In this document: positions 46,185 to 57,230 of the stretch, in pieces
How the letters are laid out: each line of letters starts with the position of its first letter
How positions within the stretch are numbered: position 1 is the stretch's first letter
Source of the DNA: Delphinus delphis
Taxonomy: Eukaryota > Chordata > Mammalia > Artiodactyla > Delphinidae
Length of the DNA stretch: 64,000 nt
Reading direction: 5' to 3'
Assembly (NCBI RefSeq): GCF_949987515.2
Contig: NC_082697.1
Span: 21,645,730-21,709,729, forward strand
Translations under genes and position numbers: made by a program
The notes under the pieces: model-generated
The model's input: the letters and a program-made list of their open reading frames with translations, nothing else
Databases searched by the model: none
What the model was told of the DNA's origin: nothing

Positions 46185-46609
46185 CACTCACGATCTTTTA
46201 ATTCAATTTTTAAGTGTCTCTTTATCTTGTGCAAAATACTTTCAGCGAGTCCTTGAGCTGAGTTTATAACCAGATCACTGAGGCCACAAAAAGGTTTTTG
46301 GCATTTGTCTTATGGCTGACAGACTGTGTGGGATTGGCAATCTCCCTCCTATGGCACAGGGGGTTGTGTGGGGTCCCAGAGATCATCAGGGCAGGGACTG
46401 CTTCCTGAGTGTTTGCTGTGCGCCTTGCTTTCTGATCACACAACTTCTATGTTTATTCAGTTCTAATATGCAGGGTTTTTTCACATTGCTAAGATTAGGA
46501 TTTTGATGAAATATAGAAAAAAATGAGGAAACCATGATTTTTAAAGGATTTTTTTTTATTTTTAACTTTTTTTCTGAAATAACTTCAAACTTAAAGAAAA
46601 AGTCACAAG

Positions 46610-46940
46610 GGCTTCCCTGGTGGCGCAGTGGTTAAGAACCCGCCTACCAATGCAGGGGATACGGGTTTGAGCCCTGGTCAGGAAAGAGCCCACACGCCAC
46701 GGAGCAACTGAGCCCGTGCTCCACAACTACTGAGCCTGCGCTCTAGAGCCCACGAGCCACAACTACTGAGCCCGTGTGCCACAACTACTGAAGCCCATGC
46801 GCCTGTGCTCCAAAACAAGAGAAGCCACCGCAATGAGAAGCCCCCACAACGCAACGAAGAGTAGTCTCCCCTCACTGCAACTGGAGGAAGCCCGTGCACA
46901 GCAAAGAAGACCCAATGCACCAAAATAAATTTATTTTTTA
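46610..46940 (+). mobile_element. CHR-1-type SINE
   Basis: GGCTTCCCTGGTGGCGCAGT starts the copy, with repeated CCACAACTACTGAGCC modules and an AAATAAATTTATTTTTT end. AAAAGTCACAAG flanks both sides as target-site duplication. Confidence 0.95.
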
Positions 46941-47029
46941 AAAAAGTCACAAGAATAGTGGAATGAACTACCATAGGCCCATGACCCAGAATCCCATATT
47001 ATTAACATTTTGCCACATTTACTTTAAAA

Positions 47030-47125
47030 TTCTCTCTCTTTCCCGTTCTCTCTCTCTGTCTCCCTCTCTGTCTCTCTCTCTATGTCTCTGTCTCTGTCTC
47101 TCTCTCTTGCTGTTTCTCTCTATAT
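47030..47125. repeat. (TC)n-rich simple sequence
   Basis: An interrupted TCTC/TGTC tract lies within the L1M fragment. Confidence 0.9.
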
Positions 47126-47974
47126 ATACATGTATACTTGAATCATTTGAAAGTAAATTACAGACATCATGCCTTTTTCCCCCTAAATTTCCCAAGAACA
47201 AAGATATTTTCTTACATAATCATAGTATAACTATGAAAATCAGAAAATTTAACATGGAAAAATAGACCATTATCTAATTCATAGTCCACATTCAAATTTT
47301 GCTAACTTCCCCAATAGTGTCCCTTATAGCCATTTTTTTCCAGGGCAGAATTCAATACAGAATTTCATGTTGCATTTAGTTGTTACATCTCCGTATCCTC
47401 CTTTAAGTTCTTTTCTTTTTCTTTCTTGACATTGACATTTTTGGAGAGTCAGTTACATTGTCGGCCGTCCCAAATTTCAGTTTGTCTCATTGTTTTCTCA
47501 TGATCAGATTCAGGTTCTGCCCTTTTGGCAGGAAGACCACATAAGTGGTACCCTTCCTGGTGTACACATGTCGGTTTGTCCTGTCACTGTGATGTTAACC
47601 TTGATCCCTGGGCTAAGCTGGGGGTCTGCCAGATTTCTCCACTATCATCATTTTTTCCTTTGTAACTAATAAGCCATTTGGAAGGAGACACTTCGAGACT
47701 GTGAATATACTATTCCTCATCAAACTTCCACCCAGAGTTTCTAGCATTCATTGATGATTCTTATTCTTATTCATAGATTATTTGTATTTTGCTATGATGG
47801 TTGCAAAATAGTGATTTTTCTAACCCCGTCATCCCTTCTATATGTATTAGTTGGCATTCTGCTGTAAGAAAGAGCTCTCCCTGCTCTCCCGTCTATTTCT
47901 TTATTAACCGTTTGGACTCATGGATTCCTATTTTATCCCATGGGAAAGAATGTATTACTGTCATTATTTAAGCT

Positions 47975-48062
47975 GGTGTTCTACTGTCACAAGAGGCAGA
48001 ATTTGAACCCAGATCTTTCTGATTCCAAAGCCTATGTCTTAACCACTCTTCTCTACTCCAGG
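47975..48062 (-). repeat. MIR fragment
   Basis: AGGCAGAATTTGAACCCAGA then CTATGTCTTAACCACTCT is the antisense 5' head of MIR. Confidence 0.7.
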
Positions 48063-48299
48063 CTGCTCCTTAGCTTCACCTTGAGCAAATTGCTTAACCT
48101 AAGACTCAGATTTACTATTGGAAGGATATACGAGGCATGTGTGATGACTGACAAAGATCCCAAAGGGAGAGTCTGTGGTGTTCCCACTCAGCTGACTCCT
48201 AGGACTAACCCCCATTCCCTGCCAGGACCTCAGCACAATTCCACTCAACCAACTTCAGGTGGTACCGCCCTTTTGCCTGGTCCTGGGCTAGGGTCTTAG

Positions 48300-48499
48300 C
48301 ACACACAGATGAGTCAGATCTAGTCCCTGCCAGTATGAGGGTGCTCCATCCGACTGGGTCCCAGAGTGAAACAATCTAGAGCAGAGCCACAGCTGAGCCA
48401 CAATGGACATGAAGCATGAATGAGAAATAAACTTTTGCGGCCATCAGCTACCGAGGTCTTGGGTTGGTTTGTCCTTGCAGCATAACCTCATATATCACT
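48300..48499 (+). repeat. Ancient LTR 3' part with polyadenylation signal
   Basis: GAGAAATAAACTTTTGCGGC then GGTCTTGGGTTGG and CTTGCAGCATAACCT is the usual end of MLT-type mammalian LTRs, including an AATAAA. No internal coding region is attached. The interval 48,063-48,299 is unassigned. Confidence 0.45.
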
Positions 48500-49225
48500 C
48501 CCTGTCTTAGGTTCTGGAAGTACAACAGGGACCAAGACAGACTTAGTCTCTTCCCTCACGGAGCTCACACTCTACTGCGGAAAGCAGACGCTAATCAAAT
48601 GAATAATTATTTAGTCAATATTATGTTAAGGGCTACAATGGAAAAGTACTTGCTACTGGGAACAGCATGTATAAGGGAACCTGAATTCATCTGGAAAACC
48701 AGGGAGACAGCTGACGAAGCAACAGTAAAACCAAGACCTTAAGAATGAGTTTGAGGCCTTCCCTGGTGGCACAGTGGTTAAGAATCCGCCTGCCAATGCA
48801 GGGGACACGGGTTCGAGTGCTGGTCTGGGAAGATCCCACATGCTGTGGAGCAAGTAAGCCCATGTGCCACAACTACTGAGCCTGTACTCTAGAGCCCGTG
48901 AGCCACAACTACTGAGCCCATGCACCACAACTACTGAAGCCCGCGTGCCTAGAGCCTGTGCTGTGCAGCAAGAGAAGCCACCACAATGAGAAGCTGTGCA
49001 CTGAAACGAAGAGTAGCCCCATTCACCGCAACTAGAGAAAGCCCGCTCACAGCAACGAAGACCCAAGGCAGCCAAAAAAATTAAAATAAATAAATAAATT
49101 TCTTTTTAATTAAAAAAAAAAAAAGAATGAGTTTGAGTCAGCCAGATGAAGAAGGGGAGAGGGGGTATTCCAGTAGAATTGTAGAGGGCATGGCATGTGC
49201 AAAGGCCCTGAGGCAGTAAGGGAGG
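48500..49225 (-). repeat. L2 LINE fragment (antisense), interrupted by a CHR-1 SINE
   Basis: Left part: AACAGGGACCAAGACAGACT then TAGTCTCTTCCCTCACGGAG. Right part, after 49138: GCATGTGCAAAGGCCCTGAG. Both are antisense L2 phrases. Confidence 0.75.
48756..49122 (+). mobile_element. CHR-1-type SINE, full length
   Basis: It runs from GCCTTCCCTGGTGGCACAGT, through GGGTTCGAGTGCTGGTCTGG and repeated GCCACAACTACTGAGCC modules, to an A-rich tail. The exact 15-bp target-site duplication AAGAATGAGTTTGAG lies at 48741-48755 and 49123-49137. Confidence 0.96.
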
Positions 49226-49799
49226 TTTTGTCGCTTGCTTCTTTAATTGCCTCTCCATTCCATGAGCCCCAAGATTCTGCTGATACATTTCCTTTTTTAC
49301 GTAAAGTAGCTGAAATTGCACTGCTTTCCACCAAAGGAGTAAAAACTTCAAATTGTAGTTGGGAATTTTTGGCCACAGTCTGTACCCTTTCCTCAGAGTT
49401 ACATCAACTTGAGTTTCAAATAAATCCTCACCTCAATGGACTCATTGGTCAGAAAGAATTTCCTGTGCTAATGAACATGTGGGCCCATCTGCCTTCTCCA
49501 AAGAAAAGTCAAAAAAGTATTCTTTTGTGCAACTAAGTATGGAAAGCATTCTGATTTCCTTTTCTCCTCGCGTTGATTCTTCAGAAGTCATTGGCACGAT
49601 CCTATACACATCAGGGCATCAGAGCCCAGCGGTCTCTCTCAGCAACACTTCTGGCACCCATTACTTCCTCCCATCCCTGAGTCTGGGGCAATGTCACAGC
49701 ATAACCTGAGTCAAAACAACAACGACAAAAGGACTCTCTACCTGCTGGGGTAGATCTGAACTCAAGATAGTCTCCTCAAGTCTGCTATTCCCTCAGTCT
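49226..49799. other. Non-repeat interval, no gene seen
   Basis: The sequence matches no repeat I recognise. Open frames of up to ~113 codons on the plus strand (49195-49536) show no known motif and begin inside the adjoining L2. Confidence 0.4.
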
Positions 49800-50625
49800 T
49801 ACCCATTTCAGTAAATCTATCCATTTTTCAAGTCCAAATCCCAAGAATCATCCTCAATTCCTTTCCTTACCCCCTCATATTTAAGCAGTCAGTCAATTCT
49901 GACAGCCCTGCCTCCAAAGAAACAAACTAGTCCACCTCCCTGTATCACCATTTCCTCTACCCTCAACGAAGCCACCACCATCCCCCAGACATCTGCCTCA
50001 GCCTCCCCTCCATCTCCCCACAACCCTTCTGGCTCTCAATCCATTTACTTCACCTAGAGTGATCTTTTAAAGATACAAATATTCTGCTTAAAGCCCTCCA
50101 TTGGCTCTCCATTGTCTCAGGATCAAATCCAAACCCTCTCCTTGGCCTGTAAGACCCTGTGTGATATGACCATGACCAGGTCAATCCCCTCTCACCCTCA
50201 GAGATCCAGCCACACTGACCTGCTTGTGTTCTCTTGGACCAGCCCTAATCTCTCACTTCTAGGCTGTCTCAAATTCTATTCTCTTTCCCTATAATGCTGT
50301 CATCCACATTCATGATCCAGAAAACTCCCTACTCATCCTCAGTGTTCAGGTTAGATGTTATCACCTTCAGGAAGTCTTCCTTGGCCATCCCCACACTAAC
50401 TTAGTTTCCCCTGTTTACGAGTTTTCGCCGTGATACAGTGACATGTTTATAATCTCATGTACCGTGTCTGGCTCCTCTGCTGTCAGACTGTGAGCTCAGT
50501 GAAGTCAGGGGCTCTCTCTCTTTCTTGTTCACCCCTGTATCCCTAGAGCTTAGAACAATGCCTGGCTTACAATAGGTACTCGATAAGTGTTTGTTGTAGG
50601 CTTGAATGAATGAATGACAACTGGG
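49800..50625 (+). repeat. L2 LINE 3' end, ~825 bp
   Basis: The L2 series is continuous: CAAATCCCAAGAATCATCCT, CTCCATTGGCTCTCCATTGT, AGCCACACTGACCTGCTTGT, CAGACTGTGAGCTCAGTGAA and finally CGATAAGTGTTTGTTGTAGG then TGAATGAATGA. It is the longest uninterrupted L2 here. The interval 50,626-50,884 shows nothing recognisable. Confidence 0.9.
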
Positions 50626-50884
50626 ACTCAGGAATCTAAGCTTCATAGATAGTCCTTGCCAGGATCCCATAATCTTCTGGGATTGACTTGGCCAATTGGG
50701 AAGGAAGAGCTCCCTAGGTCCTAAATTCTCCAAGGAATATTAGGGAGACATTTTACAACTTATTCAAACATGGAAGTCTAAGTTTCATTTCTTCTCCCTA
50801 AAATAACTATAGATTATAGTTATGTTCTGCATGAGGCAGGAATATAATTTTTTGTGTTTTCCCAGTACTCATGCAGGGACCTGA

Positions 50885-51110
50885 CGTAGAGGGATTAATA
50901 ATACAAACTTCAGGTCTACGTGGCCTGAATTCAAATCCAGTTCTGTCACCTATAGCTGCGTAGCCTTAGGCAACTGACTTCTGTAAATTAAGGTTAATAA
51001 CAGTCTATCCTTTATAGAACTACATTTAAAATTAACTAATACAGCTCACTTAACACTCAGTGTCTAGCATAGGAAGAACTTAGTATACTGTACCATTATT
51101 GTTCACATCA
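50885..51110 (+). repeat. MIR SINE
   Basis: Sense MIR: GGCCTGAATTCAAATCCAGT, GCCTTAGGCAACTGACTTCT and a degraded TGTCTAGCATAGGAAG end. Confidence 0.8.
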
Positions 51111-51161
51111 TTAATAGGTTGAAGACACTTTAATAAGAATGTTAGGCATTTCCCCATATTA

Positions 51162-51177
51162 CCACTAGATGTCGCCA
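51162..51177. promoter_or_regulatory. CTCF-like motif
   Basis: CCACTAGATGTCGCCA resembles the CTCF core (CCACNAGRNGGC) with one weak position (T in place of G). The call rests on motif similarity alone. Confidence 0.25.
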
Positions 51178-51429
51178 CGGACTAGGCTAAAACAGCAGCA
51201 CTAACTTCCCAAATGTAAAAGCCCTCAGTCTGGAACAAAAGGACCTTGGAGAAACTGAAGACGGCGACACAGGACCTCTCGAGGTCCTGAAAGCAGGGCC
51301 GGGATTTGAACCCAGTTGTCCTGCCTCCTTAAGGATGGCAAACTTAAGGGCCGTGGTTAGGAGGGGCCCTCCCCGTCTGGGTTCCCACAGCTCATCCAGC
51401 CCTTGGGATAGGCTGTTTTATCCATTTGT

Positions 51430-51645
51430 ACTAATAGGTAACCCTCTGAGTGCTAACTTTGTGACAGGTGCTATTCTAAGCTCTTTAAAACATGAACTTA
51501 CTGAATTCCCAGAAATAAACATTTGGGGTAGAGTCTCAAGTTTTCCTCATTATACACATGGGAAAAGTGAGGCACAGAGAGGTTAAGTAACTTGCTTGAG
51601 GACACACAGTTAGTAAACGCTGAGTGGGATTAAAACCCTGGCATT
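51430..51645 (-). repeat. MIR SINE
   Basis: Nearly full antisense MIR: GACAGGTGCTATTCTAAGCT, GAGGCACAGAGAGGTTAAGT then AACTTGC, and CACACAGTTAGTAAACGCTG. A shorter antisense MIR-like end (GGGATTTGAACCCAGTTGTC) lies at 51301-51335. Confidence 0.85.
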
Positions 51646-51648
51646 CTG

Positions 51649-51822
51649 GGGACTTCCCTGGTGGCGCAGTGGGTAAGACTCCATGCTCCCAATGAAGAGG
51701 GCCCCGGGTTTGATCCCTGGTCAGGGAACTAGATGCTACATGCATGCCTCAACAAAGAGTTTGCATGCCGAAACTAAGGAGACTGCCTGTCACAACTAAG
51801 ACCCCACACACCCAAATAAATA
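51649..51822 (+). mobile_element. CHR/BovtA-like SINE, short subfamily
   Basis: The copy starts GGGACTTCCCTGGTGGCGCA, contains TTTGATCCCTGGTCAGGGAA, and ends CCAAATAAATAA. Its tail is the landing site of the next SINE. Confidence 0.9.
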
Positions 51823-52031
51823 ATTTTTTTTTTTTTTTTGCAGTACACGGGCCTCTCACTGTTGTGGCCTCTCCCAATGCGGAGCACAGGCTCCGGACGC
51901 ACAGGCTCAGCGGCCATGATTCATGGGCCCAGCCGCTCCGCGGCACGTGGGATCTTCCCAGACCAGGGCAGGAACCCGCGTCCCCTGCATCGGCAGCGCA
52001 CCCTCAACCACTGTGCCACCAGGGAAACCCA
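51823..52031 (-). mobile_element. CHR-2-type SINE nested in the tail of another SINE
   Basis: The antisense copy runs from an oligo-T through GGGCCTCTCACTGTTGTGGC to GTGCCACCAGGGAAACCC. Similar AAATAAATA-type sequence on both sides suggests the duplicated A-tail of the older SINE. Confidence 0.93.
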
Positions 52032-52139
52032 ATAAATATTTTTTAAAAAGGAATGGCTAACTATTAAACCAAAAAAAAAAAAAAGTCATTCTGGCTACAG
52101 TATGTACTACCCTAGAGCTAACTTCTTTTGTCACCTTGG

Positions 52140-52560
52140 TAACAATGTTTCTTATTACATATTTTTAATTAGAGTATAGTGGAGTTACAGTATTAGTTTC
52201 AGGTGTGCAACATAATGAGTCAACATTTTTATAGATTATATTCCATTTAAAGTTAGTACAAAATAATGGCTGTATTTCTCTGTGTGGTACAATATACACT
52301 TTTTTAAAATGTATTTATTTATTTATTTATTTTTGTCTGCATTGGGTCTTCATGGCTTCGTGCAGGCTTGTTGCTTAATTATTTTATACACAGTAGTTTG
52401 TATCTCATAATCCCTTATCCTTATCTTGTCCCTCCCCTCTTCCCTCTCCCTACTGATAACCACTAGCTTGTTCTCAATATCTGTCGGCCTGTTTCTGTTT
52501 TGTTATATTTGTTCATTTGTTTCTTATTACATTTTAAATCTTTTGATATCACGTAGCTTC
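52140..52560 (-). repeat. L1 3' UTR fragment (antisense) with a CHR fragment inside
   Basis: The text ATTAGTTTCAGGTGTGCAAC and, further on, TAGTTTGTATCTCATAATCC and CTGATAACCACTAGCTTGTT matches antisense L1 3' UTRs. A short CHR-1 remnant lies at 52306-52372 (ATTTATTTTTGTCTGCATTG, GGTCTTCATGGCTTC). Confidence 0.7.
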
Positions 52561-52661
52561 TTTGCTGATTTAACAAATAACTATTGCTCTATTACAGTAA
52601 AATTTCCTGAACCTAAGTCTTGGTAAGGAAATAATGTTGATCTTCAAAAAACATCATTGTT

Positions 52662-52786
52662 GGGGACTTCCCTGGAGGTCCAGTGGTTAAGACTCCACAC
52701 TTCCAATGCAAGGGGTGTGAGTTCGATCCCTGGTCGGGGAACTGAAATCCCACATGCCGTGCAGTGCGGTCAAAAAAAAAAAAAAA
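52662..52786 (+). mobile_element. CHR-type SINE, short subfamily
   Basis: GGGGACTTCCCTGGAGGTCC starts the copy. It contains GTTCGATCCCTGGTCGGGGA (B box) and ends in about 15 A. Confidence 0.95.
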
Positions 52787-52984
52787 TTGTCAAATGGAGT
52801 GATGATGTAAGAAAGTAGGTATTATGCCTTCACAAAACCTTGTTCTATAAATACCAACCTTTTGCCGATTCTTTATCATTTAGCTCCAAATTTGCCATCC
52901 AGTTCCAACTGAATTCCATGAACCTGGTTACCAGCTAAATCAAAGGCTTGGAGGAAAGTGAAACAGGGAGGAGGTTGGCCTAGC

Positions 52985-53545
52985 TTTTCGTTCATTCATT
53001 CATTCAACAGTTACTGCCCCCTCCTCCCTGCCAGGCCCTCTACTGGGCTCTGAGGCCAAGCAGTGACCTCAGAATGGGCCCTGCCTTCAAGGAGCTCATA
53101 GCCAAGTCAGAGTTAACAGACAGAGGGGGTGCACACACAGAGGCGTTGCTTGATTGCCCGTCTCCCCAGACTGTCTACAGACCGCGTTTGTCTTACTCAC
53201 TTCTCTATCCTCCATGCCTAGCACAGTGCCTGGCCACATTTTAGGTGCTCAATGTTTGCTGAATGAATGCAAAGGCTTCATGGAGGAGGTGGCACTGACC
53301 TGGGGCTTGGACACTGGACAGGCTATTGACAGGGGAAGACGGGGAGAGGGGACACTCCCTCAAGAGGAAGGATCATTTTAGGAAGATCATTCTGGCTGCT
53401 GTGTGGAGGACAATGGTTCTGGGGGAGATGCGGGGGACAGGAAGACCAGCAAGGAGGCTGGTACAGGGCCGAGGAGAGAGAGGGTTGTGGCCTGGAGTGG
53501 GGACAGAAAAGGCCCAAAGGGGGATTCTGAAGGGAGGGACAAGAC
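52985..53545 (-). repeat. L2 LINE fragment (antisense), with an inserted L2 3' end (plus strand) at 53145-53270
   Basis: The left part begins GTTCATTCATTCATTCAACA, the reverse complement of the L2 3' end. It resumes after 53270 with GGAAGATCATTCTGGCTGCT, an internal antisense L2 phrase. Between them, AGCACAGTGCCTGGCCACAT and AGGTGCTCAATGTTTGCTGA are a sense-oriented L2 3' end. Two L2 copies therefore lie in opposite orientation. Confidence 0.75.
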
Positions 53546-53964
53546 ATGGGGAGCGCAGAGCACGAGAGGGCAGGAGTCACAGGTGTCTGGGGGAGGGGGC
53601 AGGCTGGAGAGGCCTTGACAGGAAGTTAAGATCTGTTGAACAAAATTGTAGGGCAGAAGGAACTTCCAGATCCCTCAAGTCAGAGCTCAGCTCTGGTGTC
53701 ATTTCTCCCACCTGGAACGGAGCTGAGGGCGGTGGTGGAGCAGTCCTGTGGGTCCAGGGGAAGGGAAGAGAACTCAGCTCCATGTGAATAAGGCCCTGCC
53801 TCACCTTCTCCTGTTTTCTGGGGCCCTGAGGGGGAGAGGGTTGGCTACCACGACTTTGTCAATGCCCAGACCTGGCATGAAGTTTACTGGAGGGTGAAGT
53901 CCCTCCAAAAACACACCTGATTCTTCCTCAGCGGCACACATCACACGCCATGGATGGCAGGACC

Positions 53965-54785
53965 TCCTCCTTTCTTATTATATTTTATTTTTCTTGGGGT
54001 ATAACATACATAAAGTACGTAAAGTCCTCTAATCTTAAGGTACAACTTGAATTTTTGCCCATGTAATTACCAACCAGACTAAGATATGGACCTTTTCCAG
54101 CACCCCAGAAAAGTCCCTATTGCTCTTCCCCCATCTCTATCTCCCCCTCCCCCAGCCCCCTCCGACCCAGGTGGCTTCTGATTTCTAGAACCATAGATTA
54201 GTTTTGCCTGCCCTTGAACCTTCTGTGAATGGAATCATACAATATGTACTGTTTCTGTGTCTGGACTCTTTTAGTCCACATACCATATAGGAGTATAATC
54301 TATAGTGTCACGTGTCAGCAATTTGTACTTTTTTTTCTTATGCCATGCCGGACGGCTTGCGGGTTCTCATTTCCCTGACCAGGGATTGAACCCGGACCAC
54401 GGCAGTGAAAGCCCAGAATCCGAAACACTAGTCCACCAGGGAACTCCCAGCAATTTGTACTTTTATATGTAAAACATAGTAGTCCATTGGATGGACATGC
54501 CGTATTTTGTTTATCCATTCTCCTGTTGATGAACATTGGGCTATATCCATGTTGAGCTCTGAGTAAATCTGCTATGAAAATCCTTGTCCAAGTCTGCTTG
54601 TAATAGCCACTTATTTCTCCTGGAATGAAAAGCTAAGAGTGGAAATTCTAGTCACAGCGTAAGTGTCTGTTTACATTTAGTGGAAACTGCCAGTTTTCTG
54701 AAGTGGTTGTACCAGTTTCCTCTCATGGGCAGTGTGCAAGAATTTCCACATCCTTGCCAATGCCCAGCCTTTCTCTTTTCTAAAC
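53965..54785 (-). repeat. Ancient L1M fragment
   Basis: Antisense L1M phrases include GGTATAACATACATAAAGTA, TCATACAATATGTACTGTTT, GTTTATCCATTCTCCTGTTG and CCACATCCTTGCCAATGCCC. A CHR SINE (54333-54447) lies inside. The interval 53,546-53,964 to its left shows no recognisable feature. Confidence 0.8.
54333..54447 (-). mobile_element. CHR-type SINE, short subfamily
   Basis: The minus-strand copy ends CCACCAGGGAACTCC. The 17-bp target-site duplication CAGCAATTTGTACTTTT is present at about 54316 and again from 54448. The insert splits the L1M. Confidence 0.93.
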
Positions 54786-54789
54786 AAGA

Positions 54790-55170
54790 GTTTCCACTGT
54801 GACACTCCTCTTTTCCTCCAGTGTTGGATATTGGGTGTGCCTGGCATGAGTGCGTAGATCCCTCAGCCCAGAAGCAGCAAGACAGAGGTCACATCTAGTT
54901 TGTTTGAGTCTCAGCTACAGGAGGAATGGTCATCTCCTTGATGTGGATGAGACCCCAGGAACTGGGGTGGCAATCTTATGACCACGAGCATGAAACCAAC
55001 ATGAGGACAGCACAGCAGAGATGAAATGAACCTAAGAGATGGAATGTTTGTGATGACATGGTCAAGCCACTCAACTAACCTGCCACTGAGTGGCAGGGTA
55101 TATTTATTTTTTTAAGCCAAGTGATTTAGGGTCTTGTTTTTGGAACTTGAATCATAAAGGATACAGTCCC
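54790..55170 (+). repeat. Possible LTR fragment (3' part)
   Basis: The end ...TTTTTTTAAGCCAAGTGATTTAGGGTCTTGTTTTTGG resembles the tail of ancient mammalian LTRs of the MLT type (a phrase like AAGCCACTGAGATTTTGGGG). No TG...CA boundaries are clear and no coding sequence is present. Confidence 0.35.
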
Positions 55171-56083
55171 TAAGCCCCCCCTTGTAACCAGACCGAATGG
55201 TGCCATTTCTGTCCTCCATAGCAGTCATCTCCACTGAGCATTCTTTCCTTCCTGAAACCTCCTCTCTGGGATCCCATGCTCACCTGGTCCTCCTCCTACC
55301 CCACGGGTCACTGCTTCTCAGCCTCCTTTCCTGGCTCTTCCTCTGCCTACTTATTAATCTACCTTCACTTTCTTAGGACCTCATCCAGCACCATGATGTG
55401 TGTACTGTGTGCTGATGTTACTGAAATATGTATCTCCAGCCCAGATCTCTCTTCTGAGCACCAGTCTCATATAAAGCGGCCTATTGACCCTCTCCACCCA
55501 ACCATTGCCCAGGCTTTTCAAACTTACCTTCTTAGCCAAACTCTTGATCTTCCCCCTCAATTTGAGCCTGCTGCAGGCTTTACCACCTTAGTCAAGGGCT
55601 CTTTCATTCTTTCATACTCAAGGCAAAGATCTAGGTGTCTTTGCCAATGCCTCAACACCCACCCACATTCCATCTTACATTCTCTACTTCTCCACCTTCC
55701 AGGGTCACCATTCCTTTGCACTTGGAAACCTACAACAGCCTTCTGGCTGGTCTCCCCACACCCGCTCGAAAGTGCTTTCCAAGCCATGTAGGGTGGACTT
55801 TCAGAGACCCAAACCTGGTATCATTCCCCTGATGAAAATGATAAAAAGATAAAGATAAAATCCAACTTCATTAGGTAGCACTACCTGCCCTACTTGCTCC
55901 TTCCTCACCCTCAGCTGCTGCTTCCCACCTCCACATCTGGGACAAGTGGTTCTTTCTGCCTACAACATTTCCCCTCTCACTCTTGCCCTACAAAACTATC
56001 TTTGGTTTTTAAGCCTAAATGCCAGCTTCCCAAGGAGTTTCCACCCTTACCCTTCCCACTACATGAGGGTTCCATTAATTTTT

Positions 56084-56199
56084 TTTTTTGGCCAGACTGC
56101 GCAGCCTTCAAGATCTTAATTTCCCAACCAGGGATCGAACCCGCGCGTTCGGCAGTGAGAACATGGAGTCCTAACCACCAAACTGCCAGGGAATTCCCC
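56084..56199 (-). mobile_element. CHR-type SINE, short subfamily
   Basis: Minus-strand copy ending CTGCCAGGGAATTCCC, with a T-rich left end (antisense A-tail). The target-site duplication TCCATTAATTTTT flanks it on both sides. It is inserted in the L2. Confidence 0.9.
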
Positions 56200-56310
56200 T
56201 CCATTAATTTTTCATAGCACTCTTCATATTCCCCCACAGCATTTCCCATCATGCATAATTATATATTGATTTGATTTAAATTATTAACAGATAGTGATCA
56301 TTTGATGATT

Positions 56311-56652
56311 AAAAAAATTTATTTTATTGACGTATAGTTGCTTTACAATGTTGTGTTAATTTCTGCTGTACAGCAAAGTGATTCAGTTATACCTATATAT
56401 ACATTTCTTTTTCATATTCTCTTCCATTACGGTTTATCACAGGATATTGAACACAGTTCCCTGTGCTATACAGTGGGACCTTGTTTATCCATTCTATATA
56501 CAGTATAATAGTTTGCATCTGCTAATCCCCAGCTCCCAATCCATCCCTCCCCCACCCCCTCCGCCTTGGCAACCACAAGTCTGTTCTCTATGAGTCTGTT
56601 TCGTACATATGTTCATTTGTGTCATATTTTAGATTGCACATATAAGTAATCT
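56311..56652 (-). mobile_element. L1 LINE 3' UTR, 5'-truncated
   Basis: The antisense L1 3' UTR includes TTTACAATGTTGTGTTAATT, GTGATTCAGTTATACCTATA and TGCTATACAGTGGGACCTTG. The A-rich end lies on the left. TGATGATT occurs on both sides as a probable target-site duplication. The element splits the surrounding L2. Confidence 0.85.
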
Positions 56653-56814
56653 GATGATTGCTTTTCCACCCCTCCCCCACTCTCCCCCAGTAGCCGGGCA
56701 TCTCCTTGAATTAGAACAGCGCCTATTTCACGCTCCATTCTATCCTCTTGCCTTTAGCACTGCATTTACACACAGTAAGCGCTCAAGGAATGTGCTTATT
56801 TAGCTAATAAATAG

Positions 56815-56965
56815 ATACATTGACTCATTTAATCCCTATAACAACCCTGTGAAGTAGGCATTTCATCAGATTCGGGGAAGCTAACAGTCGGGGTGGGCAA
56901 GTGGCTCGCCTAAAGTACAGGGCAAGAAGAGTCAGGTCCTGACCCAAGTCAAATCCTAAATTCTG
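56815..56965 (-). repeat. MIR SINE
   Basis: The antisense MIR signature TCATTTAATCCCTATAACAA then CCCTGTGAAGTAGG is followed by a degraded GGCAAGTGGCTCGCC and a GGTCCTGACC end. Between here and the promoter region (56,966-57,230) I see nothing recognisable. Confidence 0.75.
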
Positions 56966-57230
56966 AGCCGGAATATTTCCGCTCCTGATCTTTGGCCTTG
57001 GTAAAGGGGCCAGGGAGGAGGCGGACTTTGAGCCACGGGAACGTTTTCAGAGATTACACGGGTCATCCACGAGGACCAAAGCGAACAATCGTTCACCTAC
57101 AGAGACTAGGATACGCCCCCTCTGCTCTAAATGTGTAAAGATCACAATCCACTGCATATGTATGAGGGGACCAAGGCGGGGGGGCGTGATTCGGAGCTGT
57201 CCTGGATGCGCCTGATCAAAAATTCTTCGG

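Larger units (their letters stand above)
46545..47965 (-). repeat. Ancient L1M 3' region (antisense), interrupted by a CHR-1 SINE
   Basis: The series ATAACTTCAAACTTAAAGAA, ACATTTTGCCACATTTACTT, CAGACATCATGCCTTTTTCC, GTTGTTACATCTCC and TCATCAAACTTCCACCCAGA is typical of a common mammalian L1M-type antisense 3' segment. The TC-rich block at 47030-47125 is internal to it. I am unsure of the subfamily. Confidence 0.65.
55190..56815 (+). repeat. L2 LINE (3' half), interrupted by a CHR SINE and a young L1 fragment
   Basis: L2 text is recognisable at about 55190-56060, 56200-56300 and 56655-56815. One frame at about 55395-55520 retains the L2 reverse-transcriptase C-terminal motif series (degraded C-A-D-V in place of YADD, then ISSPDLS). 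The end shows CACACAGTAAGCGCTCAAGG at 56770. Interruptions are annotated separately. Confidence 0.8.

Noticed and set aside
46555..47965. Possible protein-coding exon series
   Set aside because: The phrases match a common old L1M-type antisense 3' segment, and frames are short.
49195..49536. 113-codon plus-strand frame in non-repeat DNA
   Set aside because: It starts inside the antisense L2, has no recognised domain and no splice or promoter context. Without comparative data it cannot be supported.
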